A stretch of 22,097 bases of DNA from an uncultured cyanobacterium (GTDB lineage: Bacteria > Cyanobacteriota > Cyanobacteriia > PCC-6307 > Cyanobiaceae). The translations under genes were made by a program, and so were the position numbers. The notes below the pieces were generated by a model. The model had not been told where the DNA came from. It ran no database searches and worked only from the letters and a program-made list of their open reading frames with translations. The stretch covers positions 1 through 22,097 of the forward strand of contig CAIZOZ010000405.1 in the NCBI GenBank assembly GCA_903934745.1, written 5' to 3'. Numbering within the stretch: the stretch's first letter is position 1; each line of letters begins with the position of its first letter. Shown here piece by piece: positions 8,513 to 15,393 of the stretch.

Positions 8513-8526
8513 CCGCGATGTTTTAT
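8499..8526 (+). promoter_or_regulatory. Candidate promoter of tRNA-Leu(CAG)
   Basis: TTCGAC at 8499-8504 is followed after 16 bp by TTTTAT at 8521-8526, one of the few AT-rich spots here. A start a few bases downstream would give a leader of about 35 nt before the tRNA at 8568. This is a weak consensus match and only a suggestion. Confidence 0.25.
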
Positions 8527-8567
8527 GGTTCCCGAGTCGTCGCGGTTTCCGCAGCGGCGTTACGCCC

Positions 8568-8651
8568 GCGGATGTGGCGGAATTGGTAGACGCGCTAGTT
8601 TCAGGTACTAGTGGCAGCAATGTCGTGGGAGTTCAAGTCTCCCCATCCGCA
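8568..8651 (+). tRNA. trnL: tRNA-Leu (anticodon CAG)
   Basis: An 84-nt type II tRNA. The acceptor stem GCGGATG pairs with CATCCGC, and the discriminator is A. The D loop contains GGTAGAC. The anticodon stem CTAGT/ACTAG encloses TTCAGGT, giving anticodon CAG (reads CUG, a frequent codon in the genes of this window). A long variable arm follows, then a T arm containing GTTCAAGT. The CCA end is not encoded (the bases are TCA). Only 11 nt separate it from the next ATG, so the downstream protein genes are likely on the same primary transcript. Confidence 0.97.
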
Positions 8652-8662
8652 TCACTTAACCC

Positions 8663-8911
8663 ATGATCGTTCTCAAGATCACTAACGCCTCAGCGTTCAT
8701 GGCGACCAAGGTGGGCAAGTTCCTCGAGAGCTTGACACCCGATGCCTTCGACCAGAGCACGGTTGAGGACATTTTGGTGCGTAAGTTGATCGAAAATCTT
8801 CAGGCTCAGGGACTGGAGGGGGAGGTGGTCTCCGTCCGTGGTCTCGATCTGCAAGACAAGCAGCTCATCCTGCAGGAGAAGCTGCATGTCCGCTCCCACC
8901 AGAGCTTCTGA
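8663..8911 (+). CDS. Small conserved-type hypothetical protein
   Basis: An 82-residue protein with no family I can name. It has a regular alternation of hydrophobic and charged residues (MIVLKITNAS, KVGKFLESLTPDAF, VEDILVRKLIENLQAQG, VVSVRGLDLQ), suggesting a compact alpha/beta fold, and it has no membrane segment or signal peptide. The start ATG 8663 lies 11 nt after the tRNA-Leu(CAG) discriminator and has no clear Shine-Dalgarno sequence. Its 3' end overlaps the methyltransferase start by 26 nt, so the two are probably translated together. The size resembles PurS, but the sequence does not. It is likely a real gene because of the tight overlap and host-like codon use. Confidence 0.7.
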   Translation: MIVLKITNASAFMATKVGKFLESLTPDAFDQSTVEDILVRKLIENLQAQGLEGEVVSVRGLDLQDKQLILQEKLHVRSHQSF

Positions 8912-9719
8912 CCTCGAACTGATCAGCAGTCGCCGCAATCCCTTGGTGGGTCGCCTGCGCGATCTTCATGAGGCCCGCGGCCGTCAGCAGCAGCAGCGTT
9001 TGCTACTGGAAGGTACGCACCTGCTCGAGGAGGCCCTGCGGCTGGGCCTGAGTCTGGAATTGGTGCTGGCCACGCCCGAGTGGCTTGGTCGCCATGGCCC
9101 GTTGGTGGCGGCCCTGGACTCCCACACCCGTCTGCAGCCGGCCAGCGCCGAGGTGCTGGTGGCGGTGGCCACCACCCGCAGCCCCGATGGGGTGGTGGCC
9201 ATCGCTGAGCGTCCCGCCCTGGTGCCCGGCCCGGCCCCGAGCTTTGTGCTGGCCCTGGATCGGCTCCAGGATCCGGGCAATCTCGGCACCCTGCTGCGTA
9301 CGGCCCTGGCCGCCGGCGTTGAGCAGGTGTGGCTGGCCGATGGTGCCGATCCCCACGCCCCCAAGGTGCTGCGGGCCTCCAGCGGCGCCGCCCTGGCCCT
9401 GCCGGTGGAGCGGCTCGATGGCGAAGGGCTGCGCCAGCGCCTGCGGCAAGCCGGTGTTGCCGGGCTGCAGCGGCTGGCCACCCGGGCGGGCGACGGCCAG
9501 CCCTACTGGGACCTGGACTGGACCTTGCCTACCGTGCTGATGCTGGGCAACGAGGGAGCCGGCCTGGCGGCGGAGTTGGCGGCCCTGGCCGATCACTGCG
9601 TGACCATTCCCCACAGCACCGCAGTGGAGTCGTTGAACGTGGCGGTGGCGGCGGCACCGCTGCTGCTGGAGCGCTGGCGCCAGCAGCAGCTGGGCGGCAC
9701 GGCGACGCCGGCCACCTGA
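8886..9719 (+). CDS. SpoU/TrmH-family RNA 2'-O-methyltransferase
   Basis: A 277-residue SPOUT-class methyltransferase that would add a 2'-O-methyl group to rRNA or tRNA using S-adenosylmethionine. An N-terminal L30e-like RNA-binding part holds SSRRNPLVGRLRDLHEARGR and LLLEGTHLLEEAL. The catalytic domain has motif 1 at 124-140 (LDRLQDPGNLGTLLRTA, with the catalytic Arg at 138), motif 2 VLMLGNEGAGL near 217-227, and motif 3 IPHSTAVESLNVAVAA at 241-256, which forms the trefoil knot. ATG 8886 is chosen because GGAGAAG lies just upstream and it removes a non-family N-terminus (an alternative in-frame start is at 8838). The exact RNA target (RlmB or TrmH type) cannot be read from the sequence. lpdA starts 38 nt after its stop. 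Confidence 0.9.
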   Translation: MSAPTRASDLELISSRRNPLVGRLRDLHEARGRQQQQRLLLEGTHLLEEALRLGLSLELVLATPEWLGRHGPLVAALDSHTRLQPASAEVLVAVATTRSPDGVVAIAERPALVPGPAPSFVLALDRLQDPGNLGTLLRTALAAGVEQVWLADGADPHAPKVLRASSGAALALPVERLDGEGLRQRLRQAGVAGLQRLATRAGDGQPYWDLDWTLPTVLMLGNEGAGLAAELAALADHCVTIPHSTAVESLNVAVAAAPLLLERWRQQQLGGTATPAT

Positions 9720-9728
9720 GGGGAGAGA

Positions 9729-9761
9729 ATGCCGCTCAACAAGCGCAACAGCCCCCGGTGA
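9729..9761 (+). CDS. Possible 10-codon leader ORF before lpdA
   Basis: An ATG at 9729, preceded by a strong GAGGGGAG ribosome site, opens a frame of ten codons (MPLNKRNSPR). Its TGA overlaps the lpdA GTG start as GTGA. The good ribosome site is spaced for this ATG, not for lpdA, so ribosomes may reach lpdA by reinitiation. It could also mark a base error that splits the true lpdA start from its ribosome site. Confidence 0.35.
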   Translation: MPLNKRNSPR

Positions 9762-11227
9762 CCGCAGCCCCAGGTTCCTTCGATTTCGACGTGATCGTGA
9801 TCGGCGCCGGCTACGGCGGTTTCGATGCGGCCAAGCATGCGGCGGAACACGGCCTCAAGGTGGCGATCGTCGAATCGCGCGACATGGGCGGCACCTGTGT
9901 GAACCGGGGCTGCGTCCCCTCCAAGGCGCTGCTGGCGGCCAGCGGCCGGGTGCGGGAGCTGGCCGATGCCGAACATCTCAAGGGCTTCGGTATTCATGCG
10001 GCGCCGGTGCGCTTTGAGCGCCAGAAGATCGCCGATCACGCCGCCCAACTGGTGGCGACGATTCGCACCAACCTCACCAAGAGCCTGGAGCGCGCCGGCG
10101 CCACCATTCTGCGGGGCAAGGGCCGGCTTGAAGGGCCCCAGCGGGTGGCGGTGCGCGAGGCCAGTGGCATCGAGCGGGTGTATGGGGCCCGGGAGGTGAT
10201 CCTCGCCACCGGCTCCGATCCCTTCGTGCCGCCGGGCATCGAAACCGACGGCCGCACCGTGTTCACCAGCGACGAGGCGATCAACCTGGAATGGCTGCCC
10301 CGCTGGATCACGATCATCGGCAGCGGCTACATCGGCCTGGAGTTTGCCGATGTGTACACCGCCCTTGGCTGTGAAGTGACGATGATCGAGGCGCTCGACC
10401 GGGTGATGCCCACCTTCGATCCCGACATCGCCAAATTGGCGGCCCGCAAGCTGATTGAAGGCCGCGAGATCGACGCCCGCGCCGGCGTCCTGGCCAAGAC
10501 GATCACCCCGGGTTGCCCGGTGCTGATCGAGCTGGTGGACATGAAAACCCGCGAGCCGGTCGAAACCCTGGAGGTGGATGCGGTGCTGGTGGCCACGGGC
10601 CGGGTGCCGGTGAGCAAGGAGCTCAACCTGGCCTCGGTGGGCGTCACCACCCACCGCGGCTTCATCCCCGTCGACGACACGATGCGGGTGCTGACCAGCA
10701 GTGAGGCCGGTGCCGCGCCGGTGCCCCATCTGTGGGCGGTGGGCGATGTGACCGGCAAGATGATGCTGGCCCACACCGCCGCCGCCCAGGGGGCCGTGGC
10801 CGTGGACAACATCCTCGGCCATCCGCGCCGCATCGATTACCGCTCGATTCCCGCCGCCACCTTCACCCATCCGGAAATCAGCTCGGTGGGACTGAGTGAG
10901 GCCGAGGCCAAGCAACTGGCGACCAGCGAGGGCTTTGAGCTCGGTTCGGTGCGCAGCTACTTCAAGGCCAATTCCAAGGCGCTGGCGGAACTGGAGAGCG
11001 ATGGTCTGATGAAGCTGCTGTTCCGCAAGGACACCGGCGAAGTGCTCGGGGCCCACATCTATGGCCTCCATGCCGCCGATCTGATCCAGGAGGTGGCCAA
11101 TGCCGTGGCCCGACGCCAGAGCGTGCAGCAGCTGGCCAACGAGGTGCACACCCATCCCACCCTCAGCGAAGTGGTGGAAGTGGCCTACAAGCAAGCTGCC
11201 ATGGCTATCGCATCTGTGAGGTCCTGA
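9758..11227 (+). CDS. lpdA: Dihydrolipoamide dehydrogenase (E3)
   Basis: FAD- and NAD-dependent disulfide oxidoreductase that reoxidises lipoyl groups of the pyruvate dehydrogenase complex and the glycine cleavage system. From GTG 9758 (489 residues): FAD Rossmann motif GAGYGG at 16-21, the redox disulfide GGTCVNRGC (C47 and C52), the second nucleotide site IIGSGYIGLEFAD, and the conserved FAD contact WAVGDVTG. The dimer-interface active-site dyad is H466 and E471 in HTHPTLSE. The open frame runs far back into the methyltransferase gene, but that part is a shadow. GTG 9758 is the only plausible in-frame start before the Rossmann fold. No Shine-Dalgarno sequence fits it directly (see the leader ORF at 9729). 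Its stop is one base from the trpC ATG. Confidence 0.95.
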   Translation: MTAAPGSFDFDVIVIGAGYGGFDAAKHAAEHGLKVAIVESRDMGGTCVNRGCVPSKALLAASGRVRELADAEHLKGFGIHAAPVRFERQKIADHAAQLVATIRTNLTKSLERAGATILRGKGRLEGPQRVAVREASGIERVYGAREVILATGSDPFVPPGIETDGRTVFTSDEAINLEWLPRWITIIGSGYIGLEFADVYTALGCEVTMIEALDRVMPTFDPDIAKLAARKLIEGREIDARAGVLAKTITPGCPVLIELVDMKTREPVETLEVDAVLVATGRVPVSKELNLASVGVTTHRGFIPVDDTMRVLTSSEAGAAPVPHLWAVGDVTGKMMLAHTAAAQGAVAVDNILGHPRRIDYRSIPAATFTHPEISSVGLSEAEAKQLATSEGFELGSVRSYFKANSKALAELESDGLMKLLFRKDTGEVLGAHIYGLHAADLIQEVANAVARRQSVQQLANEVHTHPTLSEVVEVAYKQAAMAIASVRS

Positions 11228-11228
11228 G

Positions 11229-12113
11229 ATGGAGTTCCGTCGCCGGCCACCCAACCCCTCGGTGAAGGTGGTTCACCTTGAATTCGGCATTCCTCACCCG
11301 GAGGAAAAGCCTCGCCACATCCTCGAGGAGATCGTCTGGGCCAAGGATCGGGAGGTGGCCAGCGCCCGCGAGCGGGTGCCGCTGCCGAAGTTACAGAGCC
11401 AGGTGGCGGAGCTGCCGGCGCCGCGCGATTTCGTCGCGGCGCTCAAAGCCAGCTGCCGCAAGCCGGCGGTGATCGCCGAGGTGAAGAAAGCCAGCCCCAG
11501 CAAGGGGGTGATCCGCGAGAACTTCGATGCGGTGGCAATCGCCCGGGGCTACGCAGCCGGTGGCGCCAGCTGCCTATCGGTGCTCACCGATCGCCAGTTC
11601 TTCCAGGGGGGCTTCGAGGTGCTGGTGGAGGTGCGCCAGGCGGTGGAGCTGCCCCTGCTCTGCAAGGACTTCATTCTCTCCCCCTACCAGCTCTATCAGG
11701 CCCGGGCCGCCGGTGCTGATGCCGCGCTGCTGATCGCGGCGATTCTCACCGATGTGGATCTGGCCTACCTGCTCAAGGTGGCCCGCAGCCTGGCTCTGGC
11801 CGTGCTGGTGGAGGTGCACGATCAAGCCGAGCTGGAGCGGGTACTGGCTCTGGAGGGGGTGCAACTGATCGGCATCAACAACCGCGATCTGAGCAGCTTC
11901 GAGGTCGATCTGGCCACCACCGAGCGCTTGATGGAGCGCTATGGCGAGCAGATCCGGGCGAAGGGCTGCCTGCTGGTGAGCGAATCGGGCTTGGCCAGCC
12001 GCGACGATCTCGATCGCGTGCTCACGGCTGGTGCCGATGCGGTGCTGGTGGGTGAAGCCCTGATGCGGCAGGACGACGTGACGGCGGCCCTGGAAACGTT
12101 GATCCAGGGATGA
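11229..12113 (+). CDS. trpC: Indole-3-glycerol phosphate synthase
   Basis: Fourth step of the tryptophan pathway after chorismate: ring closure and decarboxylation of CdRP. It is a TIM-barrel protein of 294 residues with a lead of about 30 residues (LEFGIPHPEEKPRHILEEI), as in cyanobacterial TrpC. Conserved elements are VIAEVKKASPSKG at 81-93 (substrate Lys), CLSVLTD near 115-121, LCKDFILSPYQLYQAR at 144-159 (catalytic Lys), VLVEVHD, IGINNRDL, LVSESGL and the phosphate-binding end VLVGEALMR. It is trpC only, not fused to trpF. It starts one base after the lpdA stop, so the two are expected to be co-translated. A long hairpin begins three bases after its stop. Confidence 0.96.
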   Translation: MEFRRRPPNPSVKVVHLEFGIPHPEEKPRHILEEIVWAKDREVASARERVPLPKLQSQVAELPAPRDFVAALKASCRKPAVIAEVKKASPSKGVIRENFDAVAIARGYAAGGASCLSVLTDRQFFQGGFEVLVEVRQAVELPLLCKDFILSPYQLYQARAAGADAALLIAAILTDVDLAYLLKVARSLALAVLVEVHDQAELERVLALEGVQLIGINNRDLSSFEVDLATTERLMERYGEQIRAKGCLLVSESGLASRDDLDRVLTAGADAVLVGEALMRQDDVTAALETLIQG

Positions 12114-12116
12114 GGG

Positions 12117-12154
12117 CAAGGGGCCGCTGGCGGTGGCCGCCATGGGCCCCCTTG
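12117..12154 (+). terminator. Strong hairpin after trpC (terminator or 3' stabiliser)
   Basis: Two nested stems: CAAGGGGCC (12117-12125) with GGCCCCCTTG (12145-12154, one bulged C), and inside it TGGCGG (12128-12133) with CCGCCA (12137-12142) around a 3-nt loop. No T-run follows, so it is not a classic intrinsic terminator. It may act as a terminator of another kind or protect the 3' end of the transcript. Confidence 0.45.
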
Positions 12155-12372
12155 GTGCTGATCTACCACCACCACAGCCCAGTCAGGTTTTAGCCGTTGC
12201 GGCGCCAGCGCCGGCGCGCCGAGGAACGGCTCTGGCACGACTGTCTCGCCGCTGCCGAGCCTTTCCCTTTCTCCAGCAACGTTGCGTTGGTCTGTTTCTG
12301 GTACGCCTGACCCAGCGGGCAAGCCCGAGACAGCAACGGCCGGCAATCAAGGCCGGGCCGATGGCCGGCGAC
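12155..12372. other. Non-coding gap between convergent trpC and rpsD
   Basis: The full gap between the two stops is 346 nt. Apart from the trpC hairpin at its left end and the rpsD terminator at 12373-12406, I see only GC-rich short inverted repeats (several GGCCGG-type blocks near 12335-12368). Open frames occur on both strands, but they are Arg/Pro-rich, have no ribosome site, and run across the terminator, so none is called. Confidence 0.6.
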
Positions 12373-12406
12373 AAAAAAAGCCCCATCGCGCCAAGCGCAA
12401 CAGGGC
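12373..12406 (-). terminator. Intrinsic terminator of rpsD
   Basis: On the minus strand a 12-bp stem (GCCCTGTTGCGC with GCGCGATGGGGC, including G-T pairs) closes over a 3-nt loop and is followed directly by seven T. On the plus strand this is the A-run 12373-12379 and stem 12380-12406. It lies about 54 nt after the rpsD stop. The sequence fully fits a rho-independent terminator. Confidence 0.92.
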
Positions 12407-12459
12407 CCAAGGATCGGAAGTGCGAGGGGTGACGCCGCCACCCCGTTCGCAACGGTGCT

Positions 12460-13068
12460 TCAGACCTTGCGGCTGTAGAACTCCACCACCAGCAGTTCGT
12501 TGATTTCGAGGGCGACCCATTCGCGCTCGATCTTGCCGTTGACCTTGGCGGTCATCTTGGCCTTGTCGAACTCCAGGTGGGGTGGCACGTTGGCCAGACC
12601 CGGGAAGGCCATGTTGGCTTCGGCGAGCAGCTTGCTGGCTTTGCGCTCGCGGATCGCCACCACATCACCGGCCTTGCACTGGAAGGAGGGGATGTCGACC
12701 ACCCGGCCATTGACGACGACGTGGCCGTGGTTGACCAGCTGACGGGCACCTGGAACCGTGGGACCGAAGCCCAGGCGGAAGCAGATGTTGTCGAGCCGGT
12801 TTTCGAGAAGCTTGAGCAGGTTGGTTCCGGTGGAACCCTCCTGGGCACGGGCTTTCTTGACGTAGCGGACGAGCTGACGTTCAGAAATGCCGTAGTTGAA
12901 ACGCAGTTTCTGCTTTTCTTCGAGACGGATCGCGTATTCGGAGCGCTTGCGACGGGCTTGGCCGTGCTGACCGGGGGGATAAGACCGCTTAGCGGACTTA
13001 CGGGTGAGACCGGGAAGGTCTCCCAAGCGCCGCGTGATCCTCAGGCGAGGGCCGCGGTAGCGAGACAT
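12460..13068 (-). CDS. rpsD: 30S ribosomal protein S4
   Basis: Primary 16S rRNA-binding protein of the small subunit and part of the mRNA entry site. The 202-residue sequence begins MSRYRGPRLRITRRLGDLPG and has SYPPGQHGQARRKRSEYAIRLEEKQKLRFNYG, a stretch typical of cyanobacterial and plastid S4. The S4 RNA-binding domain lies around LENRLDNICFRLGFG, QLVNHGHVVVNGRVVDIPS and the C-terminal ALEINELLVVEFYSRKV. No zinc-type Cys cluster is present at the N-terminus. It is a single-gene unit: divergent from yidD (72-nt shared upstream region) and closed by its own intrinsic terminator. No clear Shine-Dalgarno sequence precedes ATG 13068. Confidence 0.97.
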   Translation of the reverse strand: MSRYRGPRLRITRRLGDLPGLTRKSAKRSYPPGQHGQARRKRSEYAIRLEEKQKLRFNYGISERQLVRYVKKARAQEGSTGTNLLKLLENRLDNICFRLGFGPTVPGARQLVNHGHVVVNGRVVDIPSFQCKAGDVVAIRERKASKLLAEANMAFPGLANVPPHLEFDKAKMTAKVNGKIEREWVALEINELLVVEFYSRKV

Positions 13069-13140
13069 AGAGAATGAGAGCTAGGGGATGGTCGAACGGG
13101 CAGCGACTGGGGCAGACTGGGTGACCCCGGCTGCTCCGCC

Positions 13141-13419
13141 GTGTCCGGCCGATTCGCGATCCTAAACGTCAGGCTGATCGCCCTCCGCAGCCGTCTCAAT
13201 GCAGCCCTGGCCGCCGTGCTGCTGGCCCTGATCGGCGCCTATCGCTTCGCCATCTCACCGCTGCTGGGTCCGCGCTGTCGCTTCATTCCCAGCTGCAGTG
13301 CCTACGGCCTGGAGGCGATCAGCCGCCACGGCCCCTGGAAGGGAGGCTGGCTCACCCTGCGTCGACTCGGTCGCTGCCATCCCTTCACCCCCTGCGGCTG
13401 CGATCCGGTGCCCGAATGA
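13141..13419 (+). CDS. yidD: Membrane protein insertion efficiency factor YidD
   Basis: A small 92-residue protein that assists the YidC/Oxa1 insertase at the inner face of the membrane. The core FAISPLLGPRCRFIPSCSAY, followed by EAISRHGPWKGGWLTLRRLGRCHPFTPCGCDPVP, is the diagnostic YidD pattern, with conserved cysteines at C46, C52, C79, C85 and C87. The N-terminus is an amphipathic helix (LNAALAAVLLALIGAYRFAI). GTG 13141 is the first in-frame start. It gives about 15 extra residues before the helix, and the true start may be slightly downstream. Its TGA overlaps the next ATG (ATGA), which ties it translationally to the glutaredoxin-like gene. Confidence 0.92.
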   Translation: MSGRFAILNVRLIALRSRLNAALAAVLLALIGAYRFAISPLLGPRCRFIPSCSAYGLEAISRHGPWKGGWLTLRRLGRCHPFTPCGCDPVPE

Positions 13420-13691
13420 CGGCGGTTCTGAGGCTCTACACCCGGGCCGGTTGCTGCCTCTGCGAAGGGCTGGAACAGCGGCTGCGGGCCCTCGATCCAG
13501 CTCCCGTTCTGGAGCTGGTCGACATCGATGCCGACCCTGCCCTGCAGGCCCGCTACGACCTGGAGGTGCCGGTGCTGGCGCTCCTGAACGCCGAGGGCGG
13601 CTGTCACCAGCTGCCCCGGGTCTCGCCGCGCCTGGTGGGGGAGCAGCTGCAGAGCTGGTTGAGCAGACACGGGGCCAGCCCTGCGGCTTAG
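13416..13691 (+). CDS. Glutaredoxin-like protein (DUF836 type)
   Basis: A 91-residue thioredoxin-fold protein. The N-terminal strand LRLYTRAGCCLCEGL carries the redox motif C13-x-x-C16 (with an additional Cys at 14), at the start of the first helix as in the glutaredoxin-like DUF836 family. The residues VPVL, with a likely cis-Pro at 52, follow the second strand pair (VLELVDIDAD ... YDLEVPVLAL). It is probably a cytosolic dithiol exchanger or oxidoreductase; the partner is unknown. The start is set by the ATGA overlap with yidD. The association with yidD and murE suggests a cell-envelope context, but that is only positional. Confidence 0.82.
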   Translation: MTAVLRLYTRAGCCLCEGLEQRLRALDPAPVLELVDIDADPALQARYDLEVPVLALLNAEGGCHQLPRVSPRLVGEQLQSWLSRHGASPAA

Positions 13692-13709
13692 AAAGGGCGG
13701 CACGTTCGT

Positions 13710-13728
13710 CCGGGTGGCATCCACCCGG
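13710..13728 (+). promoter_or_regulatory. Perfect hairpin in the murE leader
   Basis: CCGGGTGG (13710-13717) and CCACCCGG (13721-13728) form an 8-bp stem with a 3-nt loop (CAT), ending 7 nt before the murE ATG at 13736. No T-run follows, so it is unlikely to be a terminator. Its place over the expected ribosome-site region suggests an effect on murE translation. Confidence 0.4.
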
Positions 13729-13735
13729 CGTTGCC

Positions 13736-15262
13736 ATGGCCAAGCGTCTCCATTCGCTGCTGCACGAGGTGGGTCTGGCGGTGCCGCCGGGCTTGCCCAA
13801 CCCGGAGCTCTCGGGCCTCAGTTGCGACTCCCGCCGGATTCAGGCCGGCGATGTGTTCATCGGCCTGCCGGGCAGTGCCGTGGACGGCGGCCGCTACTGG
13901 CCCGAGGTGCTGAAGGCCGGTGCGGCCGCTGCTGTGATCGGCGCGGCCGCCGCCCGCCAGGTGCCACCTGCCGCGACCGATCCAGTGCTGGTGCTGGCGG
14001 ACGATCTGGCCCGCAAGACCGGCGAACTGGCAGCCGCCTTCTGGGAGCAACCCAGCCGCCAGCTGGCGCTGATCGGCGTCACCGGCACCAACGGCAAGAC
14101 CACCACCACCTATCTGATTGAGCACCTGGCCAGCGCCGCGGGCCGGCCTACGGCCCTGTTCGGCACCCTGGTGAACCGCTGGCCGGGCCATAGCGTCACC
14201 GCCCAGCACACCACCGCCTTCGCCGATCGGCTGCAGAGCCAGCTGGCGGCGGCGGCAGCGGCCGGAGCGCGGCTGGGGGCGATGGAGGTGAGCTCCCATG
14301 CCCTCGATCAGCAGCGGGTGGCGGGCTGCCGCTTCACTGGCGCCGTGTTCACCAACCTCACCCAGGACCACCTCGACTACCACCCGTCGATGCAGGCCTA
14401 CTTCGAGGCCAAGGCCCTGCTGTTCGCGCCACCATTATTTGCGCCACCGGACTGCACGTCACCGTTGCTGGCCGGTGGCGCCGTGGTCAACGTCGATGAT
14501 CCCTGGGGCAGGCAGCTGGCTGAACGACTGCTCGCTGCCGGCAGCCCCTGCTGGCGCAGTTCGCTGCAGGACCCTGCCGCCGAGTTGCGTATCGACGACC
14601 TGACGATGGCGGCGAGCGGCATGGCCGGCAGCTTGATCACTCCCGTCGGCAGCGGCTCCTTCCGCTCACCGCTGGTGGGTCGTTTCAATCTGATGAATCT
14701 GCTGCAGGCCGTGGGGGTGCTGGCCCAGCAGGGCCTGCCTCTGGCACCCCTGCTCGAGGCCCTGGCCAGCTTCGGCGGCGTACCGGGCCGGATGGAACGG
14801 GTGCTGGCGACGGGCGGCGCGGAGGGAGCCCCGGCGGTGCTGGTGGATTACGCCCACACCCCCGATGGCCTGGAGAACGCCCTGGCCGCCTGCCGCCCGT
14901 TCACGGCGGGCCGGCTGATCTGCGTGTTCGGCTGCGGCGGTGATCGCGATCGCAGCAAGCGCCCGCTGATGGGGGCGATCGCCGCCCGGCTGGCCGATGC
15001 GGTGGTGGTGACCTCTGACAATCCCCGCACCGAGGATCCCGGGCGCATCCTTGAGGACGTGGTGGCCGGCATTCCAGCCGAAGCGGCAGCGCGGGTGGAG
15101 CCCGATCGGGCGGCAGCGATTGCCCTGGCGATTGCCACCGCCGGCCCTGACGATCTGGTGCTGATCGCCGGCAAGGGCCACGAGGATTACCAGATTCTCG
15201 GCAGCGAGAAGGTGCATTTCGATGATCGGGAAGAGGCCCGCAGCTGCCTGAACAGGCGTTGA
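13736..15262 (+). CDS. murE: UDP-MurNAc-tripeptide synthetase (meso-DAP type)
   Basis: Cytoplasmic Mur ligase adding the third amino acid to the peptidoglycan precursor UDP-MurNAc-Ala-Glu. Of 508 residues, the ATP P-loop TGTNGKTTTT lies at about 116-125. EVSSHALDQQRV, FTNLTQDHLDYH and NLMNLLQAVGV follow. The C-terminal DYAHTPDGLENAL, CGGDRDRSKRPLMG and DNPRTEDP (near 428-435) complete the set. The DNPR motif marks enzymes using meso-diaminopimelate rather than lysine. ATG 13736 is chosen over a much longer frame that would cross the two upstream genes. It lies 44 nt after the glutaredoxin-like gene, with a perfect hairpin in between. It is the second cell-wall gene of the window besides murA. 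Confidence 0.96.
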   Translation: MAKRLHSLLHEVGLAVPPGLPNPELSGLSCDSRRIQAGDVFIGLPGSAVDGGRYWPEVLKAGAAAAVIGAAAARQVPPAATDPVLVLADDLARKTGELAAAFWEQPSRQLALIGVTGTNGKTTTTYLIEHLASAAGRPTALFGTLVNRWPGHSVTAQHTTAFADRLQSQLAAAAAAGARLGAMEVSSHALDQQRVAGCRFTGAVFTNLTQDHLDYHPSMQAYFEAKALLFAPPLFAPPDCTSPLLAGGAVVNVDDPWGRQLAERLLAAGSPCWRSSLQDPAAELRIDDLTMAASGMAGSLITPVGSGSFRSPLVGRFNLMNLLQAVGVLAQQGLPLAPLLEALASFGGVPGRMERVLATGGAEGAPAVLVDYAHTPDGLENALAACRPFTAGRLICVFGCGGDRDRSKRPLMGAIAARLADAVVVTSDNPRTEDPGRILEDVVAGIPAEAAARVEPDRAAAIALAIATAGPDDLVLIAGKGHEDYQILGSEKVHFDDREEARSCLNRR

Positions 15263-15393
15263 CCTGGCGCCGACCTGATCACTGGGGACATGGCCGGTGG
15301 TAGCCGCTGTCGCTTTTGTCACAGATTGGCGATCCGGCCGGACGGGCCAAGAGGTGCTGGCTAAGTTCCGGGGGTTGTTGTTCCTTGATTGTC

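Noticed and set aside
8342..8620. Minus-strand 92-residue frame upstream of murA
   Set aside because: It begins inside the antisense of tRNA-Leu(CAG) and has no recognisable domain.
8663..8911. PurS, because of the 82-residue size
   Set aside because: The sequence lacks PurS motifs, and no purL or purQ is nearby.
9329..9757. Long N-terminal extension of LpdA
   Set aside because: It overlaps the methyltransferase gene in another frame, is Arg/Gly/Pro-rich, and is not part of any E3 family member.
13298..13735. Long N-terminal extension of MurE
   Set aside because: It crosses yidD and the glutaredoxin-like gene in a third frame. The MurE homology begins at ATG 13736.
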